Made by a program: the position numbers and the translations under genes. A DNA stretch of 64,000 bases, taken from contig NZ_CP191258.1 of assembly GCF_050410795.1 (NCBI RefSeq), positions 5,146,001 through 5,210,000 of the forward strand. Direction: 5' to 3'. Positions within the stretch are counted from its first letter, which is position 1, and the number at the start of each line of letters is the position of its first letter. The notes beneath the pieces were generated by a model. That model was not told the DNA's origin. It saw only the letters and a program-made list of their open reading frames with translations, and searched no databases. This DNA comes from Fontivita pretiosa (GTDB lineage Bacteria; Planctomycetota; Phycisphaerae; Tepidisphaerales; Tepidisphaeraceae). This document shows positions 1-8,848 of this stretch, one piece after another.

Positions 1-2073
1 CAAAGCTCGGCCCACGTGCCGATCATCTTCCTGACTGCGATGAGCGACGAGATGCATGCGGCACGAGGATATGAGCTTGGGGCGGTGGATTACATTCTTA
101 CACCCGTGGTGCCGCAGGTCTTGCGATCCAAGGTTGCGGTCTTCGTGGATCTTTACCGCAAGACCGAGCAGGTGCAGCGTCAGGCCGAGCGCCTGCGGCA
201 GCGTGCCGCGCAACTGCACCGACTGACCGGCGCGTCGCTGGCGATCAACTCGGCGCCCAGTGCCGAACAGATCGCCCGGATCGCCGCCCAGACCGCGCGC
301 GACGTGATCGGCGCGCATCAGTCGCTGATCGTAGTGGCGCCGGGAGGGCATCCCTCGCATGCGGCGGCCTACGCGTGCTATTCGGAAAAGTACGCGACGT
401 GGCGACCGACGGACCTTCAGTTGATCGGCACGCCGCTGCACGCGATGGTGTGCGGGCGTAATCAGCCGCTGCGGATGAGTCCGGCGGAGCTGGATGCGTA
501 TGCTCCGCTGCACGCGCAGGGCATCGCGGGCACCGGCGCCCCGCCGCTGCGCGGTCTGCTGGCCGTGCCGCTGACCACCCGCGACGGGCACAACATGGGG
601 ATGATCCTGCTGTCCGACAGGATCGACGGAGAGTTCAGCGGCGACGACGAGGCGATCCTGGTGCAGCTTTCCCAGCTTGCCTCCGTCGCTGTCGAAAACA
701 CGATCTTCGCTGAAGAGCGCGAGGCCAATCGTCTCAAGGACGAGTTTCTCTCGACGCTGTCGCATGAGCTTCGCACGCCACTGAACGCGATATCGGGCTG
801 GGTGCAGCTCATGCGGATGGAAAACCTCCAGGACGATCTGGCCCATGGGTTGGAAGTCATCGAGCGCAACGTCAAGGCGCAGACCAAGTTGATCGAGGAT
901 CTGCTGGATGTTTCGCGGATCACCACGGGCAAGATGCGGCTGAGCACGCGCCCGATCACGCTCAAGCCGGTACTCCTGGCCGCCGCCGATGCCGTTCGTC
1001 CCTCCGTCGATGCCAAGCAGATCGCGCTGGCATTCGATCTGGATACGATCGAGCGGGAGGATGCAGCGGTCATCGGGGATCCGGATCGTCTTCAGCAGGT
1101 GTTCTGGAACCTGCTATCCAACGCGGCGAAGTTCACGCCGGTGGGCGGAAAGATCACCGTCCGCGGACAGCGCGATCCGCAAACCAATACTGTCTGGATC
1201 AGCGTCAGCGACAGCGGCGAAGGGATCGATCCGGCGTTCCTGCCATACGTGTTCGAGCGGTTCCGGCAGGCCGACAGCACCAGCGCCCGCAGGCACGGAG
1301 GGTTGGGAATCGGGCTGGCGATCGTGCGTCACATCGTGGAGCTGCATGGCGGGCAGGTGCAGGCCGACAGCGCCGGGCACGGCTGCGGGGCGACGTTTAC
1401 GATCCGCTTGCCGCTGGCCAGCGTCGCATCGCCGCCGCGTCAGCAGCAGCGCCTGCAATCGCAGGAGCAGGGCATCGAGCCGCAAACGGAAACCCGACCC
1501 CTCAGGCGCTCGCGCCCGCGCGGCTCCGGGAAGCCGACGGTGCCCGGCCCGCGGCCGGCCGACCAATCGCCTCCGCCGGAGCGTGCTTCCGATCCGCCCG
1601 GGCCACAGGCACTGGCCGGATATCGGATTCTGGCAGTGGACGATGAGGCCGACGCGCGCGAGGTCCTGTCCGAGTTGCTCGGGCGCTTCGGCGGCACCAT
1701 CGCCACCGCCGCCGACGTCGAGCAGGCCATGAGTATGATCCCGAGCTTTCGCCCGGACGTGATCCTGACGGACTTGGCGATGCCCGGTCTGGATGGTTAC
1801 GCGTTACTCCAGCGCGTGCGCGGCTCTGGAAACGGGGTCGGTGATCTGCCGGTGGTGGCATTGACCGCCTACGCCCGCCCCGAGGACCGGGTCGATTCGC
1901 TTCGCGCCGGATTTGGGGCACATGTTGCCAAGCCGATCGATCCGGCCGAGCTGATCGAGGCGATTCGTCGTATCGCCCAAGCCCGTTCCACAACGCCGGC
2001 CGAGTCGCCCGCTTCCGATGCGGGCGTGCCGAGCGACCCGCCCAAGCCCAGCCCCCTGCGTCTGGGCGCCTGA
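1..2073 (+). CDS. Hybrid sensor histidine kinase (5' end outside window)
   Basis: This is a two-component signalling protein whose N-terminus lies left of the window, because the reading frame is open from base 1. Domains in order, counting residues from base 1: the tail of a receiver domain, a helical linker, a GAF-like domain (about 75-235), a HisKA dimerisation domain with the phospho-acceptor His near residue 255 in SHELRTPLN, a HATPase domain (N box FWNLLSNAAKF, G boxes DSGEGID and GGLGIGLA), a Pro/Gln-rich linker, and a complete C-terminal receiver with Asp near 591 (LTDLAMPG) and Lys near 644 (AKPID). In the first receiver the usual KP motif reads TP, so it may not be a normal phospho-acceptor. 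The ligand is unknown. It ends directly before aroB, which has its own promoter-like sequence. Confidence 0.9.
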   Translation, partial: QSSAHVPIIFLTAMSDEMHAARGYELGAVDYILTPVVPQVLRSKVAVFVDLYRKTEQVQRQAERLRQRAAQLHRLTGASLAINSAPSAEQIARIAAQTARDVIGAHQSLIVVAPGGHPSHAAAYACYSEKYATWRPTDLQLIGTPLHAMVCGRNQPLRMSPAELDAYAPLHAQGIAGTGAPPLRGLLAVPLTTRDGHNMGMILLSDRIDGEFSGDDEAILVQLSQLASVAVENTIFAEEREANRLKDEFLSTLSHELRTPLNAISGWVQLMRMENLQDDLAHGLEVIERNVKAQTKLIEDLLDVSRITTGKMRLSTRPITLKPVLLAAADAVRPSVDAKQIALAFDLDTIEREDAAVIGDPDRLQQVFWNLLSNAAKFTPVGGKITVRGQRDPQTNTVWISVSDSGEGIDPAFLPYVFERFRQADSTSARRHGGLGIGLAIVRHIVELHGGQVQADSAGHGCGATFTIRLPLASVASPPRQQQRLQSQEQGIEPQTETRPLRRSRPRGSGKPTVPGPRPADQSPPPERASDPPGPQALAGYRILAVDDEADAREVLSELLGRFGGTIATAADVEQAMSMIPSFRPDVILTDLAMPGLDGYALLQRVRGSGNGVGDLPVVALTAYARPEDRVDSLRAGFGAHVAKPIDPAELIEAIRRIAQARSTTPAESPASDAGVPSDPPKPSPLRLGA

Positions 2074-2105
2074 GTGTTGGCGTCGAGTTGCCAGCCCATA
2101 TCCGC

Positions 2106-2111
2106 TACAAT
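2106..2111 (+). promoter_or_regulatory. -10 hexamer TACAAT for aroB
   Basis: TACAAT ends 7 nt before an in-frame GTG at 2119. That spacing would put the transcription start on or next to the start codon, giving a leaderless mRNA. It overlaps a possible ATG at 2110, which argues for the GTG as the real start. Confidence 0.45.
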
Positions 2112-2118
2112 GCCGTGC

Positions 2119-3201
2119 GTGCCAAGCGTACCTGTTCACATTCCCGGCAGCGCATCCTACGAGATCGTGGTCCGCCCCGGTCTGCTGGCCGAGGCGGGTA
2201 TCGTGCTGCGCAAGCTCAATGGCTCGGGCAAGGCGTGCATCGTCACCGATTCGACCGTCGGGCCGTTATACCTGCCAGTGCTTGAGAGTTCACTGAAGCA
2301 GGCGGAGTTTCGTCCGGTGGTGGCGACGGTACCGGCCGGCGAGGAACACAAAACCATCCAGACCATCACCAGGATTTATGACGATCTGCTGCCGGCGCGG
2401 ATCGATCGCCATACCCCGCTGATTGCGCTGGGAGGCGGGGTCGTGGGAGACATGGCGGGATTCGCGGCGGCAACGATCCTCCGCGGCGTGCCATTCGTGC
2501 AGATCCCCACGACGCTGCTGGCGATGGTGGATGCCAGCGTCGGCGGAAAGACCGGCGTCAACCACACCGTGGGCAAGAACCTCATCGGCGCGTTCCATCA
2601 GCCGATCGTCGTGCTGATCGATCCGCAGGTGCTGCGAACCCTGGCGCCGGAGGAGCTGCGCGGCGGATTGGCCGAGTGCATCAAACATGAAATCATCCGT
2701 GATGGCGATGGCTTTGAACGCCTGGAGCAGAACATCTCCCGAGCGTTGGCACTGGAGATGGACTACCTAAGCGAGCTGATCGCGCACAACGTGGCGATCA
2801 AGGCCAGGGTCGTCGAGGCCGACCCGCTGGAGCGGGGCCAGCGCGCTCACCTGAATTTCGGTCACACCTTCGGGCATGCGATCGAGCAGGTCTCCGGTTA
2901 CAGCTATTCGCATGGTCAGAGCGTGGCGCTGGGGATGGTTGCCGCCAGCTTCACCGCCGCGAGGCTGGGGCTGCTGGACAGCCAGTCGCAGCGGCGGATC
3001 GTCTCACTGATCGAGCGGGCCGGCTTGCCCGTACGCGGTCTGAGACTCGATGTCGATGCCATCGTTGAGACGATGAGCTTCGACAAGAAGATCCGGAGTG
3101 GGTCGCTGCGATTTATTCTGCCGGATCGGATCGGGCATGTGGTGATCCGCGACGATGTGCCGCCGCCGATCGTCCGCGAGGCGATCCTGTCGCTGCGGTG
3201 A
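2119..3201 (+). CDS. aroB: 3-dehydroquinate synthase
   Basis: This is the second enzyme of the shikimate pathway. It converts DAHP to 3-dehydroquinate using NAD and a divalent metal in the cytosol. The glycine-rich NAD site GGGVVGDMAGFAA, the PTTLLAMVDASVGGKTG block and the metal/substrate segments GGLAECIKHE and NFGHTFGHAIE are all present. From GTG 2119 the protein is 360 aa, which is the normal family length; ATG 2110 or GTG 2074 would add residues that do not match the family. No Shine-Dalgarno sequence is seen, but a TACAAT hexamer sits 7 nt upstream. It is followed after 67 nt by the MBL-fold gene. Confidence 0.96.
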   Translation: MPSVPVHIPGSASYEIVVRPGLLAEAGIVLRKLNGSGKACIVTDSTVGPLYLPVLESSLKQAEFRPVVATVPAGEEHKTIQTITRIYDDLLPARIDRHTPLIALGGGVVGDMAGFAAATILRGVPFVQIPTTLLAMVDASVGGKTGVNHTVGKNLIGAFHQPIVVLIDPQVLRTLAPEELRGGLAECIKHEIIRDGDGFERLEQNISRALALEMDYLSELIAHNVAIKARVVEADPLERGQRAHLNFGHTFGHAIEQVSGYSYSHGQSVALGMVAASFTAARLGLLDSQSQRRIVSLIERAGLPVRGLRLDVDAIVETMSFDKKIRSGSLRFILPDRIGHVVIRDDVPPPIVREAILSLR

Positions 3202-3268
3202 GGCTCCGGCCAGAGCGCCGATATGATCTCGACATCCCCGCAGCGGCGAATTACCCTTCGCCAACTCC

Positions 3269-4213
3269 ATGGCGGATGAAAAGCCCAAGCCGGTGCCGAT
3301 CGAGAAGTCCTTTCTGGTCCAGAAGTTCGCCAAGCTTCGCTTTGGCACGACCAGTGTGGTCGGCTACAGCGTGGCCGGCGAGGAAACGGTGGTCCAGATT
3401 CCGGAGCTCAACGTCTGCTTCGACATCGGACGGGCGCCGCACTTCTCGCTGACCAGCGACATCGTCTGCATTACCCACAGCCACATGGATCACCTGGCCG
3501 GGCTTGGGTACTACCTTTCGCAGCGTGCGTTTCAGGGGATGAAACCGGGAACGGTGATCGTCCCGCGGGAGATCGAGCGACCGGTGGATCAACTGCTGCG
3601 CTGCTGGCGGGAAGTCGAGCGGCAGGGAACGCCCTACACGCTGATCCCCATGTCCGCCGGGCAGCTCTACGAAGTACGCCGCGATTTCGGCATTCGGGCG
3701 CTTGCCACGCACCACGGCGGGCCGAGCCTGGGCTATGCCCTGATCAGCATCCGCGAAAAGCTCAAGCCCGAATACATGGGCAGGACCGGGCCGGAGCTGG
3801 CGCAGATGAGAAAACAGGGCGTTCAGATCCAGTACCGGCTGGAGGTTCCTCTGGTCGTGTTTCTGGGCGACACGACGATCGGCAGCGTCTTCGATCACCC
3901 CGACGTGCAGAACGCGCAGATCCTGATCACCGAGTGCACCTTCTTCGATTCGGATCACCGGGCCAAGGCCAAGGCCGGAAAGCACATGCACATGGAGCAC
4001 CTTGCGGAGGTGCTGCCGAAACTGAACAACCGCTACATCATCATTTCGCACGTTTCGCGGCGGACGGGAATTCGCCGCGCCAGAAGCCTGCTGCGCAAGC
4101 GTATCGGGGCCGAGCAGATGCAACGGATCCATTTCCTGATGGACTTCGAAGGCGCGCGGGATGAAGGCGATGTCGAAAACGTCGGCCCCCCGCCCGCGGA
4201 TACCAAAGAATAG
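3269..4213 (+). CDS. MBL-fold metal-dependent hydrolase, RNase Z-like
   Basis: This is a 314-residue metallo-beta-lactamase fold protein. The zinc motif HxHxDH is at residues 70-75 (HSHMDH). Further ligand candidates are the His of THHGG, the Asp of FLGDTT and the His of IIISHVS, the same order as in RNase Z/ElaC-type phosphodiesterases. The substrate cannot be read from sequence, and tRNA 3' processing is only one possibility. The start is ATG 3269. Its last 53 bases overlap the proposed start of the downstream dehydratase gene, which suggests co-transcription. Confidence 0.8.
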   Translation: MADEKPKPVPIEKSFLVQKFAKLRFGTTSVVGYSVAGEETVVQIPELNVCFDIGRAPHFSLTSDIVCITHSHMDHLAGLGYYLSQRAFQGMKPGTVIVPREIERPVDQLLRCWREVERQGTPYTLIPMSAGQLYEVRRDFGIRALATHHGGPSLGYALISIREKLKPEYMGRTGPELAQMRKQGVQIQYRLEVPLVVFLGDTTIGSVFDHPDVQNAQILITECTFFDSDHRAKAKAGKHMHMEHLAEVLPKLNNRYIIISHVSRRTGIRRARSLLRKRIGAEQMQRIHFLMDFEGARDEGDVENVGPPPADTKE

Positions 4214-5603
4214 CCGCCGCCCGGCGCGGGTCCGAGAATCCTTTTCAATCGAACCTGATCAGATAGCCGATAGCGTTCAGGTGATGCTGCGGCAGATTTT
4301 CAGAACGATTGTCGGGCAGATCCAATTGAATCGCGCACGATCGGCTGCCGCGCCGCGCGATAATTGCGCTCTCGAAATCGCCGAGCTGCTGCGGCGAAAG
4401 CCGGTAAACCTGGACACCCCGGAGATCCAGCGCTTCCTGGCGGGCAAGGTGGTGCTGGTGACCGGCGCCGGCGGATCCATCGGCTCGGAGATATGCCGAC
4501 AGACGATGAAGTTCTGCCCGGGCAGGCTGATCCTGCTGGACCGCGCCGAAAACGCGCTGTTCGAGATCGACCGGGAACTGCGCGATCGCTGGGTCGGGGC
4601 CGAGATCGTGCCGGTCGTGGCTGATATCTGTGACGCGAACCGCATCGACCGCGTCTTCCGCGCCCTTCGGCCACAGGTCGTCTTCCACTGCGCAGCACAC
4701 AAACACGTGCCGATGATGGAACTTCACCCCGGCGAGGCAGTGAAAAATAACGTCTTTGGCACGAAGATCGTCGCCGATGCGGCACTGGAGCACGGCGTTG
4801 GCGCATTCGTGATGGTCAGCACGGACAAGGCGGTCAACCCAACCAGCGTCATGGGAGCGACTAAGCGCATCGCGGAGCTGTATGTGCAGTCGCTGAACAG
4901 CGGCCAGCGGCCAGTGGTCGGCGCTCAGGGCCCGTCAACCGAGCAGCGGCCAGTGAGCCTTGAGCACCGTTGCCGCTTCGTCGCCGTGCGCTTTGGCAAC
5001 GTCCTGGGATCCTCCGGGTCGGTTCTGCCGATCTTTCGCAGGCAGATCGAAGCCGGCGGGCCGGTCACAGTCACGCACCCGGACATGAAGCGATACTTCA
5101 TGACCATCCCCGAGGCGTCGCAACTGGTGATGCAGGCCGGGGCCATCGGGCGCGGCGGGGAGATCTTCGTCCTGGACATGGGCCAGCCCGTGCGGATTCT
5201 GGATCTGGCAGTGGAAATGATCCGCAGGGCCGGACTTCGGCCGGGCAGGGACATCCAGATTCGCTTCACCGGCATGCGTCCAGGCGAAAAGCTTTACGAG
5301 GAGCTGGCCTGCGACGATGAGCAGACGGTTGCAACCTCGCACGGGAAGATTCGCATCTGGCAGCTTCCGCGGGCGTCGCGGCAACAGGTCGGGCGAATGC
5401 TTCAGCTTCTCCAGAGCGTGATCGACGCGCCTCGCGCGCAGGTGATCCAGACCCTGATGCACTGCGTGCCGGAATACAAACCCGCTGGCGGAGATATCTG
5501 CGACGCGGTTTTTTCCGCAGACGAAGCCGAACCGCTGCAAACCGACGATCAGGCCTCACAGCTTCGGGTTCTGGCGCGGCTCAGTGCCTCCCGCGCGGCC
5601 TGA
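4161..5603 (+). CDS. Short polysaccharide biosynthesis nucleotide-sugar dehydratase (CapD/FlaA1/WbpM-like)
   Basis: This is an extended SDR enzyme that probably acts as a UDP-GlcNAc 4,6-dehydratase-type activity in surface polysaccharide synthesis. The NAD motif TGAGGSIGSEIC lies near residue 95. The catalytic region reads MVSTDKAVNPTSVMGATKR, so the usual Tyr is Met (S-M-K triad), as in the large WbpM/FlaA1 group. The multi-pass N-terminal membrane domain of WbpM is absent. A stretch of about 20 residues, coded by a heptamer array at 4899-4958, is inserted between the helix ending LNSG and the CRFVAVRFGN strand. The start is uncertain: ATG 4161 overlaps the previous gene, and ATG 4284 is the next good option. 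Confidence 0.85.
   Translation: MKAMSKTSAPRPRIPKNSRRPARVRESFSIEPDQIADSVQVMLRQIFRTIVGQIQLNRARSAAAPRDNCALEIAELLRRKPVNLDTPEIQRFLAGKVVLVTGAGGSIGSEICRQTMKFCPGRLILLDRAENALFEIDRELRDRWVGAEIVPVVADICDANRIDRVFRALRPQVVFHCAAHKHVPMMELHPGEAVKNNVFGTKIVADAALEHGVGAFVMVSTDKAVNPTSVMGATKRIAELYVQSLNSGQRPVVGAQGPSTEQRPVSLEHRCRFVAVRFGNVLGSSGSVLPIFRRQIEAGGPVTVTHPDMKRYFMTIPEASQLVMQAGAIGRGGEIFVLDMGQPVRILDLAVEMIRRAGLRPGRDIQIRFTGMRPGEKLYEELACDDEQTVATSHGKIRIWQLPRASRQQVGRMLQLLQSVIDAPRAQVIQTLMHCVPEYKPAGGDICDAVFSADEAEPLQTDDQASQLRVLARLSASRAA
4899..4958 (+). repeat. Heptamer array (consensus AGYGGCC) inside the dehydratase gene
   Basis: Seven-base units lie at 4899, 4906, 4913, 4920 and 4927, with two more at 4945 and 4952 after an 11-nt spacer. 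The first two units are identical (AGCGGCC) and the others are degenerate. The reading frame stays open across the array. Confidence 0.6.
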
Positions 5604-5757
5604 CCGCTGACGAACCGCACGTCAATGGAATCCGCAGAACGGGGCTACGTTTCTCCCGGTAAAGCTGCCAGGCTTTCGGGCAAAATCTGTGGAGTGAAAT
5701 TTCCCTTGACCAGCCGCGTGGGCGATTCGACAGTGGGATTTCCGGTCGGAGGCGGTC

Positions 5758-8700
5758 ATGGGTCATATCTTGCGCCTGGTCGTTGTCATCGCGTGCTGCC
5801 TTGAAGGGCTGTGGCTCGCCGAATTGAGCTGGGCCGCGACGGATCCCGCGACGCGCCCCGCCGCCGCGCGGCGCGTCACGGCGCGCTGGTACGGGCAGAT
5901 GTCCGGCACGCATCAGACGTACGCCAGCCGTGAGCCGGGCTCGCTGGGGCTGTCGATGTCCAAGCCCAATATGCAGCAGCAGACCGAGGCTCGCGTGGTG
6001 ATTCGCGAGGAAGTGGACGACCTGACCGGCGCGCGACACGCCGTGGTCGAGAGCCTGGCCTGGAGCAGCTCCGTCGGAGATCTGTATTACCTGAACAAGG
6101 ACGGTTCGCGCGTGCGGGCCGGTGGTGGAGGAAGCGGCTCGGGAAGCTACGACGAGCATGAGCTGCTCGGTGAGTCGGTTGAACCCAACCCCGAGCAGTT
6201 GACCGATGCGCGGCAACGCGTCGAGCAAGCCCAGCAGAGCCTCGAGCAGGCCCGGCGCGAGTATGAGAAAGCTCAGCAGGAGGCGCGCGCCCACGGTGTG
6301 GATCCCGCGGCCGCCGCGCTTCAGGGTCCGGAAAAGGAGCTGATCGAGTCGCTGCGGTCGTATCGGGCGATGCAGACGCGACCGGGCGCCACGGACGAGC
6401 AGATCCAGGCGGCGCAGCATCGTGTCGAGCGCGCACAAGAACAGTATCGAATTCGCCTCGACGAACAGCAGAAACAAATCGAACAAGCCTATACCCGCAA
6501 ACTCCAGCCGCTGGTCGCCAAGCTCCAGGACACGAAGCTGAGCGAGGACGAACGTCGCAAAGCCGGCGAAGAGCTGAGCCGCCTCAGCGAGCAGCTTGCG
6601 CGCGAATCGCAGAAGATCTCCGCCGCCAGCGAGGAGTTGAGCCACATTCAGGAGCTGGATGGGCTCGCGCAGGAACTGGCCGCCGCCGAGCGGTATCTGC
6701 ATATCGCACAGCACGATCTGGAAGAGTTGCTGAACCGTCGGGTGTCGCGCGCTTCGGCGGATGCGGACGTGGAATACGATCGGGCCTTGCGGCAATGGCG
6801 CGCGAGCCTGAACTTCGGTGTCGAGGATAAGCGACTGCTCGAGTTCGAAGCCGACGTGATCCCGCTGAAGCTCGTGGGGTTCAAAACGGTGCTTCGCGAT
6901 CAGTATGAGCCGACCACGATGGTGGCGTCGGCGACGCGCCACCGGGGATTGTCATTTTCCGAGCCGGCGGACTTCGCGGAAGAGAACAACATCGTCCTGT
7001 CCAGCAACGAGCAATACGAGGGCGGAAGCCCCGGGCTGATCGGCGGCGGCAAAGGCCGTTCGCAGGCGACGTTCCGGCGGGTGCCGATCGAGCAGCAGCT
7101 TCTCGTGCAGGGGACGGTGTTGCACCGCATCCGAATCCCCAGGGATGAAAGGGATCTGAATCTGGTTCGCCACGAGGCGCCGGGCTCTGCCGCGCCTGGC
7201 TCCCCCGCCGCCGCAGGGTCGTTGGAGGGCGCGCTGCCCGTTGCGGGAAAGGTCAAGGTCGAAGCGTGGCTGCTCGATGGAAACGGGGACTCACCCGCGT
7301 CGAACATCCCGCCCGACATCACGGTCTACACTCAGGAAAACGACGCAGAGTTTTCGCTGGCGGTGCCGGCCGATCGGAATAAGTGGCTGTTTTTGCGATT
7401 CACATATCACAACAAGGAAGCACAGTTGTGGGAGACCAACGAGCTGGGCATCGAGATCGAGCGGATCCTCTCGGCCGTTGGTTCAGATGCGCAGGGCAAT
7501 GCTCCTCTGGACGATATCGTGCGCCGCTCGACGGCGTACTTCCGATATGGCAAGGCGCCGATGGAGTATCCGTTGGGCAGCGAGCGGCGCGGCGCCAGTG
7601 TCCGCCGCGAGGGCAGCACAACCACCCTTCGCTTCGTTGGCTTCAACTCCATCCTCATCAACAGCTTCATCCTCAAGACGCCCTACCTCAATCAGAACCG
7701 CCATCCCTTCGAGATCAGGGCCAAAGTGCCTGCGGCGAAGCTGCTGGCGGCGCGTCCGGCGCACATCTCTGAGGCGACGGTGCGCGCGCGGATGCAACTG
7801 CCCGCCAGCGGCCCGGCTCCTGACGAAACCGAAATCGAGGTCCCCATCCGCGGCTCGGTCCTGTGTTTCCCGACCAGCGTGGCGATGAGCCTGGCTGGAG
7901 TCGGGCTGTTCGACATTCCCGACGGCGCCCAACACAGCGATCACGTCGCCAGAATCGCCAGCGAGATCTACGAGCACTATCGCACGCAATACTCGAAGAT
8001 GCCGGAAATGTTCCCCTTCCCAACAGATCCGGCGATCATCGACCAGATCGCCCAGGAGAGCTCCGTCCCTCCGCCGTACTATCTGCTGGGCGCCAACCTG
8101 ATGTTCTGGGCGAATTGGACGGCGATGGGCGCGGTCTATGGGCATTGGCCGTTCGTCTCGGGCACTCAGCAGTCGATGGAATGGCTCATCAGTCTGAAGC
8201 ATCCGACCGCGAAGCTGAACCTGACGCTATACGGTCGCGACGGAACGAAGCACGCGCTCTCGCCGGATACCGAGAACTACCGCCCCTGGCAGTGGGCTTG
8301 GATCACCGATTCGTACGTCCGCAAGACCTACGGCAGCGAGGCGTTCACGTATGACAAACCGAGCGAACCGTACAACGTGTTCGCCACCGATTCGGCAAAA
8401 CTGATCAATGTCCTTGGCCATGGGTGGGGATCGGTGGTGAGCATCAGCCATCGCTCAAGCACGGGCCAGCGCGGCGGGCACCTGATCACACTGGTCGGGC
8501 TGATCACCGACTGCTCCGGGAAGGTCGTGCGATGGATCTTCCATGATCCGTATGGCGACCAGAGCCGCAACCCCGGTATCCCTGGCTATTACGACCCGGC
8601 CAAAAACCCCGCCAACTACGATCAGGATCCGCCCCAGATGCAGGGCGAGCCAGCAACCTGGGGGCGATATGCCCCCTATGGCCCGGAGATCAATTCGTGG

Positions 8701-8820
8701 AATGGCCGAATGGAAGGCCGCTTCTGGGAGATCTTCAAACCCACGCAGCCCGAGACCGTTTCGACGATGCGCAAACGCCTGCTGCCCAGCCAGCCCAGCC
8801 CGCGCCTGCCAGGAACCTAG
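5758..8820 (+). CDS. Secreted coiled-coil protein with C-terminal C39-like cysteine peptidase domain
   Basis: This is a 1020-residue exported protein of unrecognised overall family. A signal peptide covers about residues 1-27 (hydrophobic VVVIACCLEGLWLA, cleavage near SWA). A long charged, Gln/Glu-rich coiled coil follows at about 145-330, and a beta-rich middle region at about 370-690. The last 320 residues resemble papain-like C39 peptidases: Cys703 in VLCFPTSVAM, His908 in GGHLITLVG, and HDPYGD at 929-934 after the His strand. In C39 proteins this layout cleaves peptides, often at double-Gly sites, but the substrate here is unknown. ATG 5758 has GGAGG upstream. It stands alone between the dehydratase gene and a convergent PEP-CTERM gene. 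Confidence 0.65.
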   Translation: MGHILRLVVVIACCLEGLWLAELSWAATDPATRPAAARRVTARWYGQMSGTHQTYASREPGSLGLSMSKPNMQQQTEARVVIREEVDDLTGARHAVVESLAWSSSVGDLYYLNKDGSRVRAGGGGSGSGSYDEHELLGESVEPNPEQLTDARQRVEQAQQSLEQARREYEKAQQEARAHGVDPAAAALQGPEKELIESLRSYRAMQTRPGATDEQIQAAQHRVERAQEQYRIRLDEQQKQIEQAYTRKLQPLVAKLQDTKLSEDERRKAGEELSRLSEQLARESQKISAASEELSHIQELDGLAQELAAAERYLHIAQHDLEELLNRRVSRASADADVEYDRALRQWRASLNFGVEDKRLLEFEADVIPLKLVGFKTVLRDQYEPTTMVASATRHRGLSFSEPADFAEENNIVLSSNEQYEGGSPGLIGGGKGRSQATFRRVPIEQQLLVQGTVLHRIRIPRDERDLNLVRHEAPGSAAPGSPAAAGSLEGALPVAGKVKVEAWLLDGNGDSPASNIPPDITVYTQENDAEFSLAVPADRNKWLFLRFTYHNKEAQLWETNELGIEIERILSAVGSDAQGNAPLDDIVRRSTAYFRYGKAPMEYPLGSERRGASVRREGSTTTLRFVGFNSILINSFILKTPYLNQNRHPFEIRAKVPAAKLLAARPAHISEATVRARMQLPASGPAPDETEIEVPIRGSVLCFPTSVAMSLAGVGLFDIPDGAQHSDHVARIASEIYEHYRTQYSKMPEMFPFPTDPAIIDQIAQESSVPPPYYLLGANLMFWANWTAMGAVYGHWPFVSGTQQSMEWLISLKHPTAKLNLTLYGRDGTKHALSPDTENYRPWQWAWITDSYVRKTYGSEAFTYDKPSEPYNVFATDSAKLINVLGHGWGSVVSISHRSSTGQRGGHLITLVGLITDCSGKVVRWIFHDPYGDQSRNPGIPGYYDPAKNPANYDQDPPQMQGEPATWGRYAPYGPEINSWNGRMEGRFWEIFKPTQPETVSTMRKRLLPSQPSPRLPGT

Positions 8821-8848
8821 GCGGCGTGCGTCTCGACGTTGCGGCTGT

